This document shows positions 37,001 to 45,643 of a DNA stretch of 64,000 bases, piece by piece (positions within the stretch are counted from its first letter, which is position 1; each line of letters opens with the position of its first letter). A model generated the notes under the pieces. The model was not told the DNA's origin. It did not search any database and saw nothing but the letters and a program-made list of their open reading frames with translations. The position numbers and the translations under genes were made by a program. The stretch comes from Pirellulales bacterium (GTDB lineage Bacteria; Planctomycetota; Planctomycetia; Pirellulales; UBA1268): assembly GCA_017853835.1 (NCBI GenBank), contig JAFMIU010000005.1, forward strand, positions 38,511 to 102,510. The letters are read 5' to 3'.

Positions 37001-40000
37001 GGTCGGCGAGCAGGTGGGGATGGTCGGTCGGCGCCATCGTCACGAACGCACGCCATGCCTGCCGGCGGAGGAGGCGGTCGGCGGTCTCGTCGAGTTCGCG
37101 AAAGCCAGGGTCGATGCCAGCTTCCAGCGGCCGCTCGCGGAGCAGGCGGCCGGCGAAGGAATGAATCGTTCCGATCACCATCGAATCGACCCGGTCACGA
37201 GCGGCGGTGAACCGGTCGCGTTCGATTGGATCGGTCGTTTCAACGGCGAGTCGCTGCAGTTTCTCACGGAATCGTCGACGGAGTTCACTCGCCGCCTTTT
37301 TCGTGAACGTCACCGCGACAATGCCTTCCGGAGCGGCAGTGCCCGTGCGAACGAGCGCCAGCATGCGATCGACCATGCAGGTGGTTTTGCCTGTGCCAGC
37401 CGCTGCTTCAACGAGGAACGTGGTGCCCAGGTCGGCGCGGATGCGCTGGCGAACATGCTCGTCCGGAGGGAGCGCAGGCACCGCCGGATGCGGCGTGAGA
37501 TCGAAGGGGGCGTCGTGAGGAAGGCGTCGTTCCAGAAGCCGGCGGGGAGAGGGTTGGCGGCGAAGCGTGGCAAACAGGTTTTGAAGATCTGCCGAAGCCG
37601 CCAGCTTCCGGGCGGCCTCGCGGGCGACGGTGCGTGGGTCGCCGCAGATCGTGGCGAAATCACAGAAGCCACAGTCGGCGGTCGAGTCGGTTGGCAGGAA
37701 GGCGCCGTGGCGGGTGATGTCGGCAAGCTGACGAACGAGCGTCGTGCACTGGTCGAGCTGGGCGGTCGTCCATTCCAGACGCCGCCCCTTGCCGGCGCGG
37801 GTCGGAAAGAAATACCCAAACCGCTCGACATCGCCACCCGCGAGCTCGCCGTCGGCCGATTGGAGGCGGGCCCGCAGCATGACGACGTAGAGGCCGTGCT
37901 GCAGCCGTCGGCCTCCCTGAAACGGATCGTCCTCGGCCATCGACGGAAAGCCGTAGCCGCTGCCGCTTTTGTAGTCCCAGAGGGTGTATGACGGGGAGCC
38001 TTCGGCATCCCGGACGTCGATGCGATCGATGCGGCCTCGAAGACGGATCGTTTTCCCGTCGGTGAGTTCGACAGACACCGGCTGTCGGCAGTCGAACGGC
38101 GTTCCTTCGGCCGAAGGCTCCAGTCCGATCGCCGCCTCGAGGGCCATGGGGCGTCGGCCCGTCTCACGGCACGACCGCTCCTCATCGTGCAGGAAGGTGT
38201 GCATCGTGAGCCGGAGTTCCTCGCGACGCGCATCAAAGGCGAGGGCCGTGAGCGGGGGATGCCGTTGGCTGCTCGCCTCGAGCTCCTCGTCGAGAATCTC
38301 GTAGAGCTCCTCGAGATGCTGCTCGACGTGTGGAAGCTCACCACGATCGATCAGCCCCCGCATGAACCGCTCGAGCACCGTGTGCATGAGGCTGCCGGCA
38401 TCGAGCGGCGTGAGCCATTCGCCGGTGTCGTCGTCCGCCGGGGAGAGCGGTTCGATCTCCAGGCCGTAGCGAAAAAAGAAGCGACGAGGGCATGCGCCGA
38501 TCGTTTCGAGACTGTGGGGCGAAGCCGCACGGCCGTCGGCGACACGCGGGTCGAGATCCTCGCCGGCCGCGGGCACATGGCCATCGTGAGGCGTGAAGGC
38601 ATCCGATGCGCGGGCAGCCACGGCAACCTGACCATGCGTCAGATGGTCGCGATGGGCGCCGAGGGCCGCGCGGACGTCGGAGGCCGTGGCGAGCGGACCG
38701 AGCGTGGCCAGCCACCATTGGGATTCATCGAGCGCCAAGGAAGCATCGGTCGGGACGAGCGTTTCGGGGGGAGGGAGGGCCGCGAGGAGATCGTCGGTGG
38801 TTGCGAACGGCCTGCCCGTGGCGCGGGCATGGAGCGCCACGAGGGCCGGCGACGGAAACACCTCGGAATCGTCGCCGGTGTCGCGGCAGGTGAAGCCGAC
38901 CCACACCTCGCCTCGAACGCGGGCGAGGAGTCGGTGCCACAGGTCGAGCGCACGGGCCGCGGCATCACGAGCCACGGAAAGGGGGGCATCGGGGGTCGTG
39001 GCATTGATCATGCCGCGATCTCCGTCGGTGAGCACCGGATCCGTGACGCCCCCTCCGGGAAACCGATTCTCGTCGAGGCCAAGCACGAAGGTGTATGGAC
39101 GTCCGGAGTGGCCTCCTGCCGGAAGACCGCAGACATGCAGGCACCCTGGGCGTGGGCCGGCACCGAGGACGACGAGTTCGGCGGGAAGCTGCTCCAACCA
39201 GTCGAGCATGTCGTCGGCCGTGGCGGTGGTCGACGTTCCGCCCCAGTGCAGCATGGCATCGAGTTCGTCGAGGAGTTTGCGTCGGGCGTTGCCATCAAAC
39301 TCGCTGTCGCGAGCCGCCAGGAGGTCGATGAATCGCCTGGCGCCCGTGAGCACATCCTCGGCCGTTGGGTGCGGTCCTCCCTCGCACTCACTGAGCGTCG
39401 TGGCGAGGGTGGCGAGGCAGGAGAGCCGCTGGGAGATTCGAGCCTTGCGATCAGCGAGCTGCTCATCCGTAAGGAGGTCTGCCGGCATGGCGCCATCGTC
39501 GTCATCACGGCGACGGGCGAACGCCTCCGGAGGCAGGCCCGCGGTTCGCGCTGCGGCGGCGCCGAGCATCGCGGTGGTGCGTTCGAGGCCGCGGCCGATT
39601 ATCACCCCGCGAAGCTCGCGGATGAGCGACGACGCCTGGGGAGGATCGCTCACGAGTTCGCTGAGGTCGAGCACGCCGTCTCGAAGCATGCGTTCGAGGC
39701 CCAGCTGGGGATGGCCTTCGCGACGCCATGCCAGCCAGTCGGCGAGGGCTCGACCAGGCTTGGAATCGGCCAGGGGCAAACCTTCGGCAAACGTCACCGG
39801 AAGGTGTCCGGGGCCGTCGACCGACGACGGGGGCGACGGAAGGGCTGCGACGATCTCGCGGATGAGTGATGGATAGGTCGAGTCGTCGGTGTGAACGACC
39901 TCGATCTCATCGAGCCGAAGGCCACGCGCGAGGCAGGTACGAAGCACATGCCGCACTTCATTCGCTTCGCCCGAGGCGCGAAAGATGGTGCACGGGGAGG

Positions 40001-40835
40001 GAGGGGCCTCATCGTGGGCTGGCGGATCGGTGGGCAGGCGACGGACGAGCACTCCCGGTGCCGACGAGAGCGCATCGAGAAGGCGTCGCTGGAGCTTGGG
40101 CAGGTCGAGGTCGTCGGGCACGAGAAGCCGCCGGATATCGGGCGGCACGGTTCCTTCCATGACCCGCTTGATCGCCAGCTTCAGCTGGCTGGCCTGATCG
40201 ACCAGCCGCATCGACTGCAGCGTCGCGTCGTAGCGGTCGAGGAGAAGTCCGAGGTCGTGGGCCTTGTCGGATCGACGAAGGCCCCGGGTGACATCCTCGG
40301 CCGTGATGTCGGCGAGGCGGAGCGATTCGAGGCTCGCGAGGATGCGATCTGCCAGACGATGGAGTGGTACCGAGGTGTCGATGAACGACCGGAGTTCGTT
40401 CTGGCTCTCCGCGAGCGCCCGTTCCACTGCGACCAGTTTGGCTCGAGGAGGAGCGAGCCGGGTGTTGTGACGCGCGAGGTCATCGGCGACGAGGTCGAAC
40501 GCGAGAGCCGAGAGAGTCGTGACCCGCACGTTGACAGGACGGTGGCCGAGCCGCGCGAGCGTTTCAAGCCACGCGTTGCCCACACGGCGCGAGGGTGCCA
40601 CGAGCCAGATGCCTGGGGAAGCCTGGCCGGCGACGGGGGCACCAGGCTCGCGGTGCAGCTCGTCGAGCGCCGCCGCGATGGAGGCGATGAGCGTGTTGGG
40701 CGTCGGGGGCGTGCGGCCCGGTATCCCCTGGGCGCAGGGAGCCAGACGGGAGCGGTCGGGCACACGAACCTCGATCGCGTGCCAGGCGATCGGCGCAGCA
40801 GAGGCCGCAGCGGTGGTCTTCCGTGACGGGGGCAT
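34092..40835 (-). CDS. Single-chain AddB-AddA-like helicase-nuclease
   Basis: The continuous 2247 aa frame joins two normally separate subunits. Residues 1-1110 resemble AddB: a helicase-like N-terminal half without a visible Walker A motif, a first cysteine in ACPRRFFFRYG (about 780), a nuclease motif LWDYKSG (about 952) and a CGFCDFATIC Fe-S triad (about 1057). Residues 1130-2247 resemble AddA: Walker A AAAGTGKTT (about 1147), VDEFQDTDPIQAE, GDPKQSLYRFRRAD, LTTNFRSRHD, MNLHKAKGLEAP, VAATRP and a second nuclease motif VVDWKTD (about 2193). AddAB resects double-strand breaks for RecA loading. The next gene, DUF2130, overlaps it. Confidence 0.9.
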   Translation of the reverse strand: MPPSRKTTAAASAAPIAWHAIEVRVPDRSRLAPCAQGIPGRTPPTPNTLIASIAAALDELHREPGAPVAGQASPGIWLVAPSRRVGNAWLETLARLGHRPVNVRVTTLSALAFDLVADDLARHNTRLAPPRAKLVAVERALAESQNELRSFIDTSVPLHRLADRILASLESLRLADITAEDVTRGLRRSDKAHDLGLLLDRYDATLQSMRLVDQASQLKLAIKRVMEGTVPPDIRRLLVPDDLDLPKLQRRLLDALSSAPGVLVRRLPTDPPAHDEAPPSPCTIFRASGEANEVRHVLRTCLARGLRLDEIEVVHTDDSTYPSLIREIVAALPSPPSSVDGPGHLPVTFAEGLPLADSKPGRALADWLAWRREGHPQLGLERMLRDGVLDLSELVSDPPQASSLIRELRGVIIGRGLERTTAMLGAAAARTAGLPPEAFARRRDDDDGAMPADLLTDEQLADRKARISQRLSCLATLATTLSECEGGPHPTAEDVLTGARRFIDLLAARDSEFDGNARRKLLDELDAMLHWGGTSTTATADDMLDWLEQLPAELVVLGAGPRPGCLHVCGLPAGGHSGRPYTFVLGLDENRFPGGGVTDPVLTDGDRGMINATTPDAPLSVARDAAARALDLWHRLLARVRGEVWVGFTCRDTGDDSEVFPSPALVALHARATGRPFATTDDLLAALPPPETLVPTDASLALDESQWWLATLGPLATASDVRAALGAHRDHLTHGQVAVAARASDAFTPHDGHVPAAGEDLDPRVADGRAASPHSLETIGACPRRFFFRYGLEIEPLSPADDDTGEWLTPLDAGSLMHTVLERFMRGLIDRGELPHVEQHLEELYEILDEELEASSQRHPPLTALAFDARREELRLTMHTFLHDEERSCRETGRRPMALEAAIGLEPSAEGTPFDCRQPVSVELTDGKTIRLRGRIDRIDVRDAEGSPSYTLWDYKSGSGYGFPSMAEDDPFQGGRRLQHGLYVVMLRARLQSADGELAGGDVERFGYFFPTRAGKGRRLEWTTAQLDQCTTLVRQLADITRHGAFLPTDSTADCGFCDFATICGDPRTVAREAARKLAASADLQNLFATLRRQPSPRRLLERRLPHDAPFDLTPHPAVPALPPDEHVRQRIRADLGTTFLVEAAAGTGKTTCMVDRMLALVRTGTAAPEGIVAVTFTKKAASELRRRFREKLQRLAVETTDPIERDRFTAARDRVDSMVIGTIHSFAGRLLRERPLEAGIDPGFRELDETADRLLRRQAWRAFVTMAPTDHPHLLADLQSVGLRLGDLSDLFIDRFATYGDVESWPVSATPAPDIAALLGPIEAFVTAIEAETFSPPADRGSDPLMNALEQFARLARRCDTSSIVAVMDLVKELDRSPKAVQSYWQGTEGTPAEPALSGKERARHWNDAWTRLRDSVALPALWQWRAHRYPAAIAALRAALATYDRLRASRGVLSFQDLLGTSAKLLATHPEVRRSFRARYTHILVDEFQDTDPIQAEMLLLLTATDPTQTNWRHCQPVPGSLFVVGDPKQSLYRFRRADIVTYNTVRNTIEQHGTVLALTTNFRSRHDLVTWTNDVFGDQFPPSTTAESPSFTPSTSGRREAPPSGQERQWLTGVRALRFVRNGSAGDHWAEAEGHAIASFIRHAIDTGMAVPRTPDEIAKGITTACRPGDFMLVARERKHLGLYAAALHAAGLPVDVTGTLGTDQAEPLRDLRTCLAAVADPDDPVAILALLRGAVFGFSDADLYEYHAAGGRFTGVIDVPASLPEPLRARLTGARNAFARWRTWLRNLPIAATVERIVDDAGLFLLASLANGEAGPRGRAVAGLILKFLEQLRSDRMDVVSVHDCLDLLDDMVGDEARAEFDPLTIDVPSNDRIRIMNLHKAKGLEAPVVFLVDYQKRRVSDDVESGPFLRINRLHDQTVGYLAVTTSAGWSSSIIAAADDWETHARAERAFEAAEQIRLDYVAATRPGTCLVVSLFERHHPATKSRPESFVGEGAWERFVGGLASVPDLPTAASGSPAASAPVAAPHPASPAGRLSSRVASIHEPTFARISPRDLLTEPAEAIRFTGDGLGEAWGRAIHRILELASRGAAFDVAAAAATALSGEEISEAHLDRAITTVRDVLASDLWARALASGARFVEVPFSLQVRGEDLPVSVRSVTAAEQPLPTVIRGVIDLVFADPVDGSWTVVDWKTDSVASGSEAMLDAHYRPQVELYAECWRLVAPQDPSPGPSSTPAPSPKSSP

Positions 40836-40915
40836 GAACGCCTATTGTGTTCAGGCGTTCAGTTTCGAAAAGGGGGGCGGCTGGCGGGCGGGAAAACCGG
40901 CCGTTGCCGACAGGG

Positions 40916-42616
40916 TCAGGTCGTGTGGTCGTCCGACAGGATCGGACGCATCAGAAGGCCGGTCGACGAAGTTTTCGCAGACGGCATGTCTCGCACGTCG
41001 TGCGCGGGAGGGGCCGGTTCCACCACGGGGCCGGCGGCGGGAGCCAGGGTCGGGGTGTCTTCCTTCGGCACGATGGCGGAGGGCGTGTCGGCGGGTTCGG
41101 GGATCGCCTTCAGCGACGCTCCGGCAGGGCTCTCGATCACCGGCTTGTCCGCCTGCCGAGGCTCGGCGGTTGACGGTGCGACATGACCGAGGCTCGAGGC
41201 GGTCCAGCCTTCGGTGGCGACGGCGGCTGCGTCGGCGGGCTTGTCGCTATAGGTTTTGATCGGGCCTGACGAGGCGGGTGATTCCGGGCGGGCTGCCGAT
41301 GCCGCCGGCGCGGGAACCTGTTCGATGGAGGGTGCCGTCGACAGGGTCGGGGCTGCCGATGTCGTGGCAGGAGCGGTCGACACAGGGTTGCCACAGGGGT
41401 CGAGGGCCACCTTGGTGACAACCGTGCGAGGCATTCGCACCGTGTAGGAATAGGGGGTCTTCTTTTCGACGACCCGTGGAACCTGCATGGTGCGTTCTTC
41501 GGTGACGTACTTCATCACCTGAACCTGCACCGGCTCAACCTTCTCCTCGGTGACCATTTTGCAGACCTGCACGGCAACCTGCTGCACCTGTTCCTCCGGC
41601 ACCATCTTGCAGACCTGCACCGGAACCTTGTTGTCAACACGTTCGACGACCTTGCGCACGGTCTGCACGGGCACCTGTCGAACGGCCGTTTCCGCGACCA
41701 TCTTCATCGACTGCACCGGCACCTGCGTCACGACCTGCTCGTCGACGTAGCGGACAGTCTGCACGGGCACCTTCTGGGTGACCACGCGGTTGACATAGGT
41801 CGTTTCCGGCACCTGCACGGGCGTGGCGGTTGGCTGGTAGACGCGATTCACCTGGTTCACCACGGTGCCCGGCGTCATCACCCACTGGTAGCCGCCTCGC
41901 TGCCAGACCGCGAGGCCGGTGGCCGGATCGATCACCCATCCTCCGGGAGCCCAGCCGAGAGCCGTCGCCCCGGGCGTCACGACCGGCGTGACGGTGTCGA
42001 CGGCCTGGCTCCCGATCGAATATGCGGTGCGCATCTGGGTGACCGGTTCGCTGACGGTGTAAGCCTGCTCCCGCTCACTCGTTTCGTAGACGGGCTTCCG
42101 GACCGTTTGCACCTGCTGCTGCATCACGGTTTCGTACACGGGCTTCATCACTGTGTATTGCTCTTCACGAGTCGCCGTTTCGACCACGTCGCGGGTCACG
42201 TCGTAGCTGCGGTCTTCGATCACGGTCTCGTAGACCGGCTTCATCACGGTGGTCCGCTCTTCACGGGTCTGGGTTTCCCACACCGGCTTCTGCACGGTGT
42301 AGCGGCGCTCCTGCGTCTGCGTTTCCCAGACCGGCTTCTGCACGGTGTAGGTCTTCGTGTCGTAGACCGTTTCGTAGGAGACCCGTTCCGCCGTCACGAC
42401 GCGTTCGTCGTAGACCGTTTGGTAGTCGAGGCGGTAGGTCTGGGTGGGCATCGCCGGGGCGGCCGGCGCGACGACGGCCCCACCACCACAGCCACATTCG
42501 GCGGAGGCGGTCTGGATCGCCGGCGACTGCGGTGCCATCACCAGCACGGCCGCGAAGAACGCATGGAGACGTTGAACAAAAGTCGAACGGGGGTCACGGC
42601 CGCCAGACGTTGTCAT
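40916..42616 (-). CDS. YTV-repeat exported protein
   Basis: The 566 aa protein carries many copies of short repeats of the type YTVxKPVYET and PVQxVxxV, matching the planctomycete YTV domain named for conserved Tyr, Thr and Val. A signal-like N terminus (LHAFFAAVLVMAPQSPAIQTASA) precedes a Cys/Gly patch. Residues ~45-200 hold YTV units. A middle section near 205-260 reads GWAPGGWVIDPATGLAVW. VPVQ-type units follow to about 400. The last ~160 residues are Pro, Ala and Ser-rich. It probably forms an extended fibrous envelope structure. The start has AGGAG 7 bases upstream. Confidence 0.88.
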   Translation of the reverse strand: MTTSGGRDPRSTFVQRLHAFFAAVLVMAPQSPAIQTASAECGCGGGAVVAPAAPAMPTQTYRLDYQTVYDERVVTAERVSYETVYDTKTYTVQKPVWETQTQERRYTVQKPVWETQTREERTTVMKPVYETVIEDRSYDVTRDVVETATREEQYTVMKPVYETVMQQQVQTVRKPVYETSEREQAYTVSEPVTQMRTAYSIGSQAVDTVTPVVTPGATALGWAPGGWVIDPATGLAVWQRGGYQWVMTPGTVVNQVNRVYQPTATPVQVPETTYVNRVVTQKVPVQTVRYVDEQVVTQVPVQSMKMVAETAVRQVPVQTVRKVVERVDNKVPVQVCKMVPEEQVQQVAVQVCKMVTEEKVEPVQVQVMKYVTEERTMQVPRVVEKKTPYSYTVRMPRTVVTKVALDPCGNPVSTAPATTSAAPTLSTAPSIEQVPAPAASAARPESPASSGPIKTYSDKPADAAAVATEGWTASSLGHVAPSTAEPRQADKPVIESPAGASLKAIPEPADTPSAIVPKEDTPTLAPAAGPVVEPAPPAHDVRDMPSAKTSSTGLLMRPILSDDHTT

Positions 42617-42660
42617 GGGTTCACTCCTGAAGAAGACCCTTCGAGACTAATCAGGAGTAC

Positions 42661-42676
42661 GCGGCTCACAAGCCGC
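42661..42676. other. Small hairpin in the YTV gene leader
   Basis: GCGGCT and AGCCGC pair around a CACA loop, about 45 bp upstream of the YTV start in the minus direction. It could be a leader structure. No known riboswitch is recognised. Confidence 0.3.
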
Positions 42677-42695
42677 TCGGCCCACGAAACATGAG

Positions 42696-42714
42696 GTTTT
42701 TTTCCGAAAAAAAC
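42696..42714 (-). terminator. A/T hairpin after the DUF1854 gene
   Basis: GTTTTTTT and AAAAAAAC pair perfectly around a 3-base loop in the 198-bp gap between the DUF1854 stop and the YTV start. It could end the DUF1854 transcript or shape the YTV leader. A strong GC stem is missing. Confidence 0.35.
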
Positions 42715-42814
42715 GGGGAATGGCGGCATGGCCGGCGCAATCGTCCTATTTTCCGGCCGGGACGGCCCTGACCGGGGGCCCTGGGGAAGCCGCGGAAAAC
42801 GGGAGCTTTCCCGG

Positions 42815-43309
42815 TCAGACCAGCTTCTCGACAAGCCTTCGGCTGTGGAGATCGAGGCCGGCAATGCTCAGGATTCGATACCGCATCCCGAAGGTGTCCG
42901 TGATGAACACGCTGCCGTCCGGCTGCCGGGCGATGTCGTCGGTGTGGGCGACTCGAAATCGATGCGGACCGCGGTCGGTGATCACGCTCCATTCCGTCGG
43001 TTCAGCGACCGAGACAGACTCGATGCGTTCGATGACGGGAAGAAACTCCCGAACCGAGAGCTCCCGTTCGAGGAGCGTGCGAAGCGACGAGGGCTGCGTG
43101 GCGAGCGATTGCACCCAGGCCAGTTCGCCCCCATCGGCGGCGATAATCGCCACAGGACCGGAGGGCGCGGTTACCGGGAACGCCCGCAACACGTCGACAT
43201 CGATGTGTTCGCGACCATGGGCATCGACAAAGTCGAGACGGCCGTGTCCATCCCGAATCAACCTCCAGCCCTCGGGCGAGTCGCCGCTCGTCGTCGTGTC
43301 ATTTGGCAT
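42815..43309 (-). CDS. DUF1854 protein associated with cyanophycin ABC transporter
   Basis: The 164 aa protein matches DUF1854, a family often fused to or adjacent to ABC transporters and associated with cyanophycin genes. Typical pattern: LRDFP-like HIDVDVLRAFPVTAPSG, then LLERELSVREFLPVIERIESVSVAEPTEWSV, then ending in FGMRYRILSIAGLDLHSRRLVEKLV. It has no signal peptide, so it is cytoplasmic. It starts 27 bp after the ABC transporter stop and should be co-transcribed with it. The domain's biochemical role is unknown. A ligand-binding role in transporter control has been proposed for the family. Confidence 0.85.
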   Translation of the reverse strand: MPNDTTTSGDSPEGWRLIRDGHGRLDFVDAHGREHIDVDVLRAFPVTAPSGPVAIIAADGGELAWVQSLATQPSSLRTLLERELSVREFLPVIERIESVSVAEPTEWSVITDRGPHRFRVAHTDDIARQPDGSVFITDTFGMRYRILSIAGLDLHSRRLVEKLV

Positions 43310-43336
43310 GGGTGGTTGATTCCGGAAACGTGGTGA

Positions 43337-45643
43337 TCAGACGCCGCTGGCGGCTTCCTCGTCCGCCTTCATCTGTGCATGGTAGAGGCGTGCGTACATC
43401 CCGTCGGCGGCGAGGAGTTCGTCGTGCGTGCCGATTTCGACAATCCGTCCGGCGTCGAGGACCACGAGGCGATTGGCTCGCCGAAGGGTCGAGAGGCGGT
43501 GCGCGATCGCGATCGTCGTGCGGCCGGCAACGAGCCGGTCGATGGCAGCCTGGATGACGGCTTCCGTCTCGGCGTCCACGCTCGACGTGGCCTCGTCGAG
43601 GATCAGGATTCTCGGATCGACGAGCAGGGCTCTGGCGATGGAGAGTCGTTGGCGTTCGCCACCGGAGAGGCCACCGCCTCGTTCGCCGACTCGGGAGTCG
43701 TAGGCCAGCGGCTGGGAGAGGATGAAGTCGTGGGCTCCGGCCGCCCGAGCGGCCTGGACGACCGACGCCTGCGGGGCATCGGGCCGTCCATAGGCGATGT
43801 TGTCGGCGATCGTGCCGAAGAACAGAAACGGCTCCTGCAGCACGCAGCCAAGATGCCGGCGATAGTCGGCGATGTCGATGTCGCGGAGATCGACACCATC
43901 GACCCGGATGGAGCCGCTGGACGGGTCGTAGAACCGGCAGACGAGGTTTGCCAGCGTCGACTTCCCCGACCCGCTCGTGCCCACCAGGCCGATCATCTCG
44001 CCCGGTTCGATCACGAGATCGATACCGTGAAGCACTTCCCGTGCACCGTATCGGAAATGGACGCCGGAGATCTCGATTCGGCCCTCGACCCTACCGAGTT
44101 GAACGGGGCGAGGTGATTCAGCGACCGTCGGCTTGCAGTCGAGAATCTCGAAGATGCGCTGCGCGCTGGCGGCGGCCCGCTGCGTGGCAGGCACCATGCG
44201 GATCATCGACTCCACGCGGCCGTAGAACCGGGCGATGTACGCCAGAAAGGCTGTCAGTCCACCAACCGTCACGCTCCCGGAAAAAACGAGCCACGCCCCG
44301 CACGCCCAGACGACGAGCAGCCCGACCTCACTGAACAGGCTCACGAGCGGCCCGGTAAACGACCACACCACATTGACGCGATCGTTGGCGTCGAGGACGC
44401 GATCGTTGGCCGATGCGAATCGCTCGACTTCACGGCGTTCCTGCGCGAAGGCCTTCACCACGCGAATGCCCGGAATGGTGTCGGCCAGCACGCTCGTCAT
44501 GTCGCTCCAGGCCACCGCGGCACGGGCGAATCCGCGGCGAAGCCGCTCGCGAACGGCGTAGATGAGCCAGACCACGAACGGAAATGGCACGAGCGTGAGG
44601 ATCGCGAGAAGGGGGTTGAGCCAGACGAGCACTGTCGCCGTCAAGGCCAGGAGCATCACGTTCGACGAAAACTCGATGAGGTTCACCGACAGGAAGATGT
44701 TGATCTTGTCGGTATCGCTGCCGACGCGGGCCATCAGGTCGCCGGTGCGTTTCCCCTGGAAAAAGTCGAGCGAGAGGGTCTGCATGTGGGCGTAGGTTTT
44801 CGTCCGTAGCCCGGCGGCGATTCGTTCGCTCACCCAGGCCAGCGTCCAGGTTTGTGCCCACGACAACAGCCAGGCGGCGACCGCCGCGGCCAGCAGGCCG
44901 CCGAGATACCACCACACCGTCGCAAACGGGATGTCGGTGCCGTTCTGTCTCGGGATCAAGACCCGATCGACCAGTGGCATGGTGAGGTAGGGGGGAACCA
45001 GCGCCGCCGTCGTGCTCGCGAGTGACAGCATGCACCCGAAGATCGCCATGGCGGCATGCGGGCGAGCAAAGGTGATGAGCCGTGCCAGGGCCCGCCAGGA
45101 TGCCGTTCCACCACCAGGGTCGTCGTCGAGCCCGCGGGCTGCCACCGCTGGTGGCGTTTCGGATTCAGTGGCCTCGGCGCTGCCGCGGGAGGCCATGTTC
45201 GTCGTCGTCGAGGTCGATTCCGAAAGGCCATCAGGTCCGGCGACCCTGGCGTCGAATGCGTCTTCAAGCGCATGGATGGCGGCGGCTCGCGCCGGGGTGA
45301 ACAGCCATCGCGCCACGATGCGTTCACCATCAAAGAGTTCGACCCGTCCCACGGCCGAACGCAGCTGCACATCCAGGCGTGTCGTCGCGCCGATCGGCCA
45401 TGAGTGCGGGCCGGACGTGGTCGACGAGGTGCCTGGGGAGGCCGCATGGGCCGGCTCGTCGGCGATCACGCGTTTGGTGGTGAGGACGATCCAGCCATCC
45501 CGAAACTGGAGACGGCCATCGAGATCACATCGAGCCACGGCCAAGACCGTCTCGCTCGGGCCCAAGGCGATGCCATGCGTCCAGGGCAGGCCCAGCGAGG
45601 TTGCGGGCGGGATGGGACTCGTGAGTGGCCGACGGGTGGGCAT
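43337..45643 (-). CDS. ABC transporter (fused permease-ATPase) with N-terminal extra domain, cyanophycin-associated
   Basis: The 768 aa protein is a half-transporter of the exporter type. The first ~170 residues are a soluble beta-rich domain (GRLQFRDGWIVLTTKRVIADE and VGRVELFDGERIVARWL), probably PH-like. Six membrane spans lie around residues 195-480. The ATPase has Walker A GTSGSGKST (about 558), signature LSGGERQRL (about 660) and ILILDEATSSVD. Family members occur beside cyanophycin synthetase. The substrate is unknown. The gene is divergent from cphA across a 980-bp gap. DUF1854 follows by 27 bp. Confidence 0.9.
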   Translation of the reverse strand: MPTRRPLTSPIPPATSLGLPWTHGIALGPSETVLAVARCDLDGRLQFRDGWIVLTTKRVIADEPAHAASPGTSSTTSGPHSWPIGATTRLDVQLRSAVGRVELFDGERIVARWLFTPARAAAIHALEDAFDARVAGPDGLSESTSTTTNMASRGSAEATESETPPAVAARGLDDDPGGGTASWRALARLITFARPHAAMAIFGCMLSLASTTAALVPPYLTMPLVDRVLIPRQNGTDIPFATVWWYLGGLLAAAVAAWLLSWAQTWTLAWVSERIAAGLRTKTYAHMQTLSLDFFQGKRTGDLMARVGSDTDKINIFLSVNLIEFSSNVMLLALTATVLVWLNPLLAILTLVPFPFVVWLIYAVRERLRRGFARAAVAWSDMTSVLADTIPGIRVVKAFAQERREVERFASANDRVLDANDRVNVVWSFTGPLVSLFSEVGLLVVWACGAWLVFSGSVTVGGLTAFLAYIARFYGRVESMIRMVPATQRAAASAQRIFEILDCKPTVAESPRPVQLGRVEGRIEISGVHFRYGAREVLHGIDLVIEPGEMIGLVGTSGSGKSTLANLVCRFYDPSSGSIRVDGVDLRDIDIADYRRHLGCVLQEPFLFFGTIADNIAYGRPDAPQASVVQAARAAGAHDFILSQPLAYDSRVGERGGGLSGGERQRLSIARALLVDPRILILDEATSSVDAETEAVIQAAIDRLVAGRTTIAIAHRLSTLRRANRLVVLDAGRIVEIGTHDELLAADGMYARLYHAQMKADEEAASGV

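Noticed and set aside
38187..39869. A 560-codon plus-strand ORF inside the AddB-AddA gene
   Set aside because: It is antisense to the helicase-nuclease, and no family is seen.
41500..42450. Regular DNA repeats that look like a CRISPR array
   Set aside because: They are coding repeats of the YTV protein, with variable unit lengths and no conserved repeat-spacer pattern.
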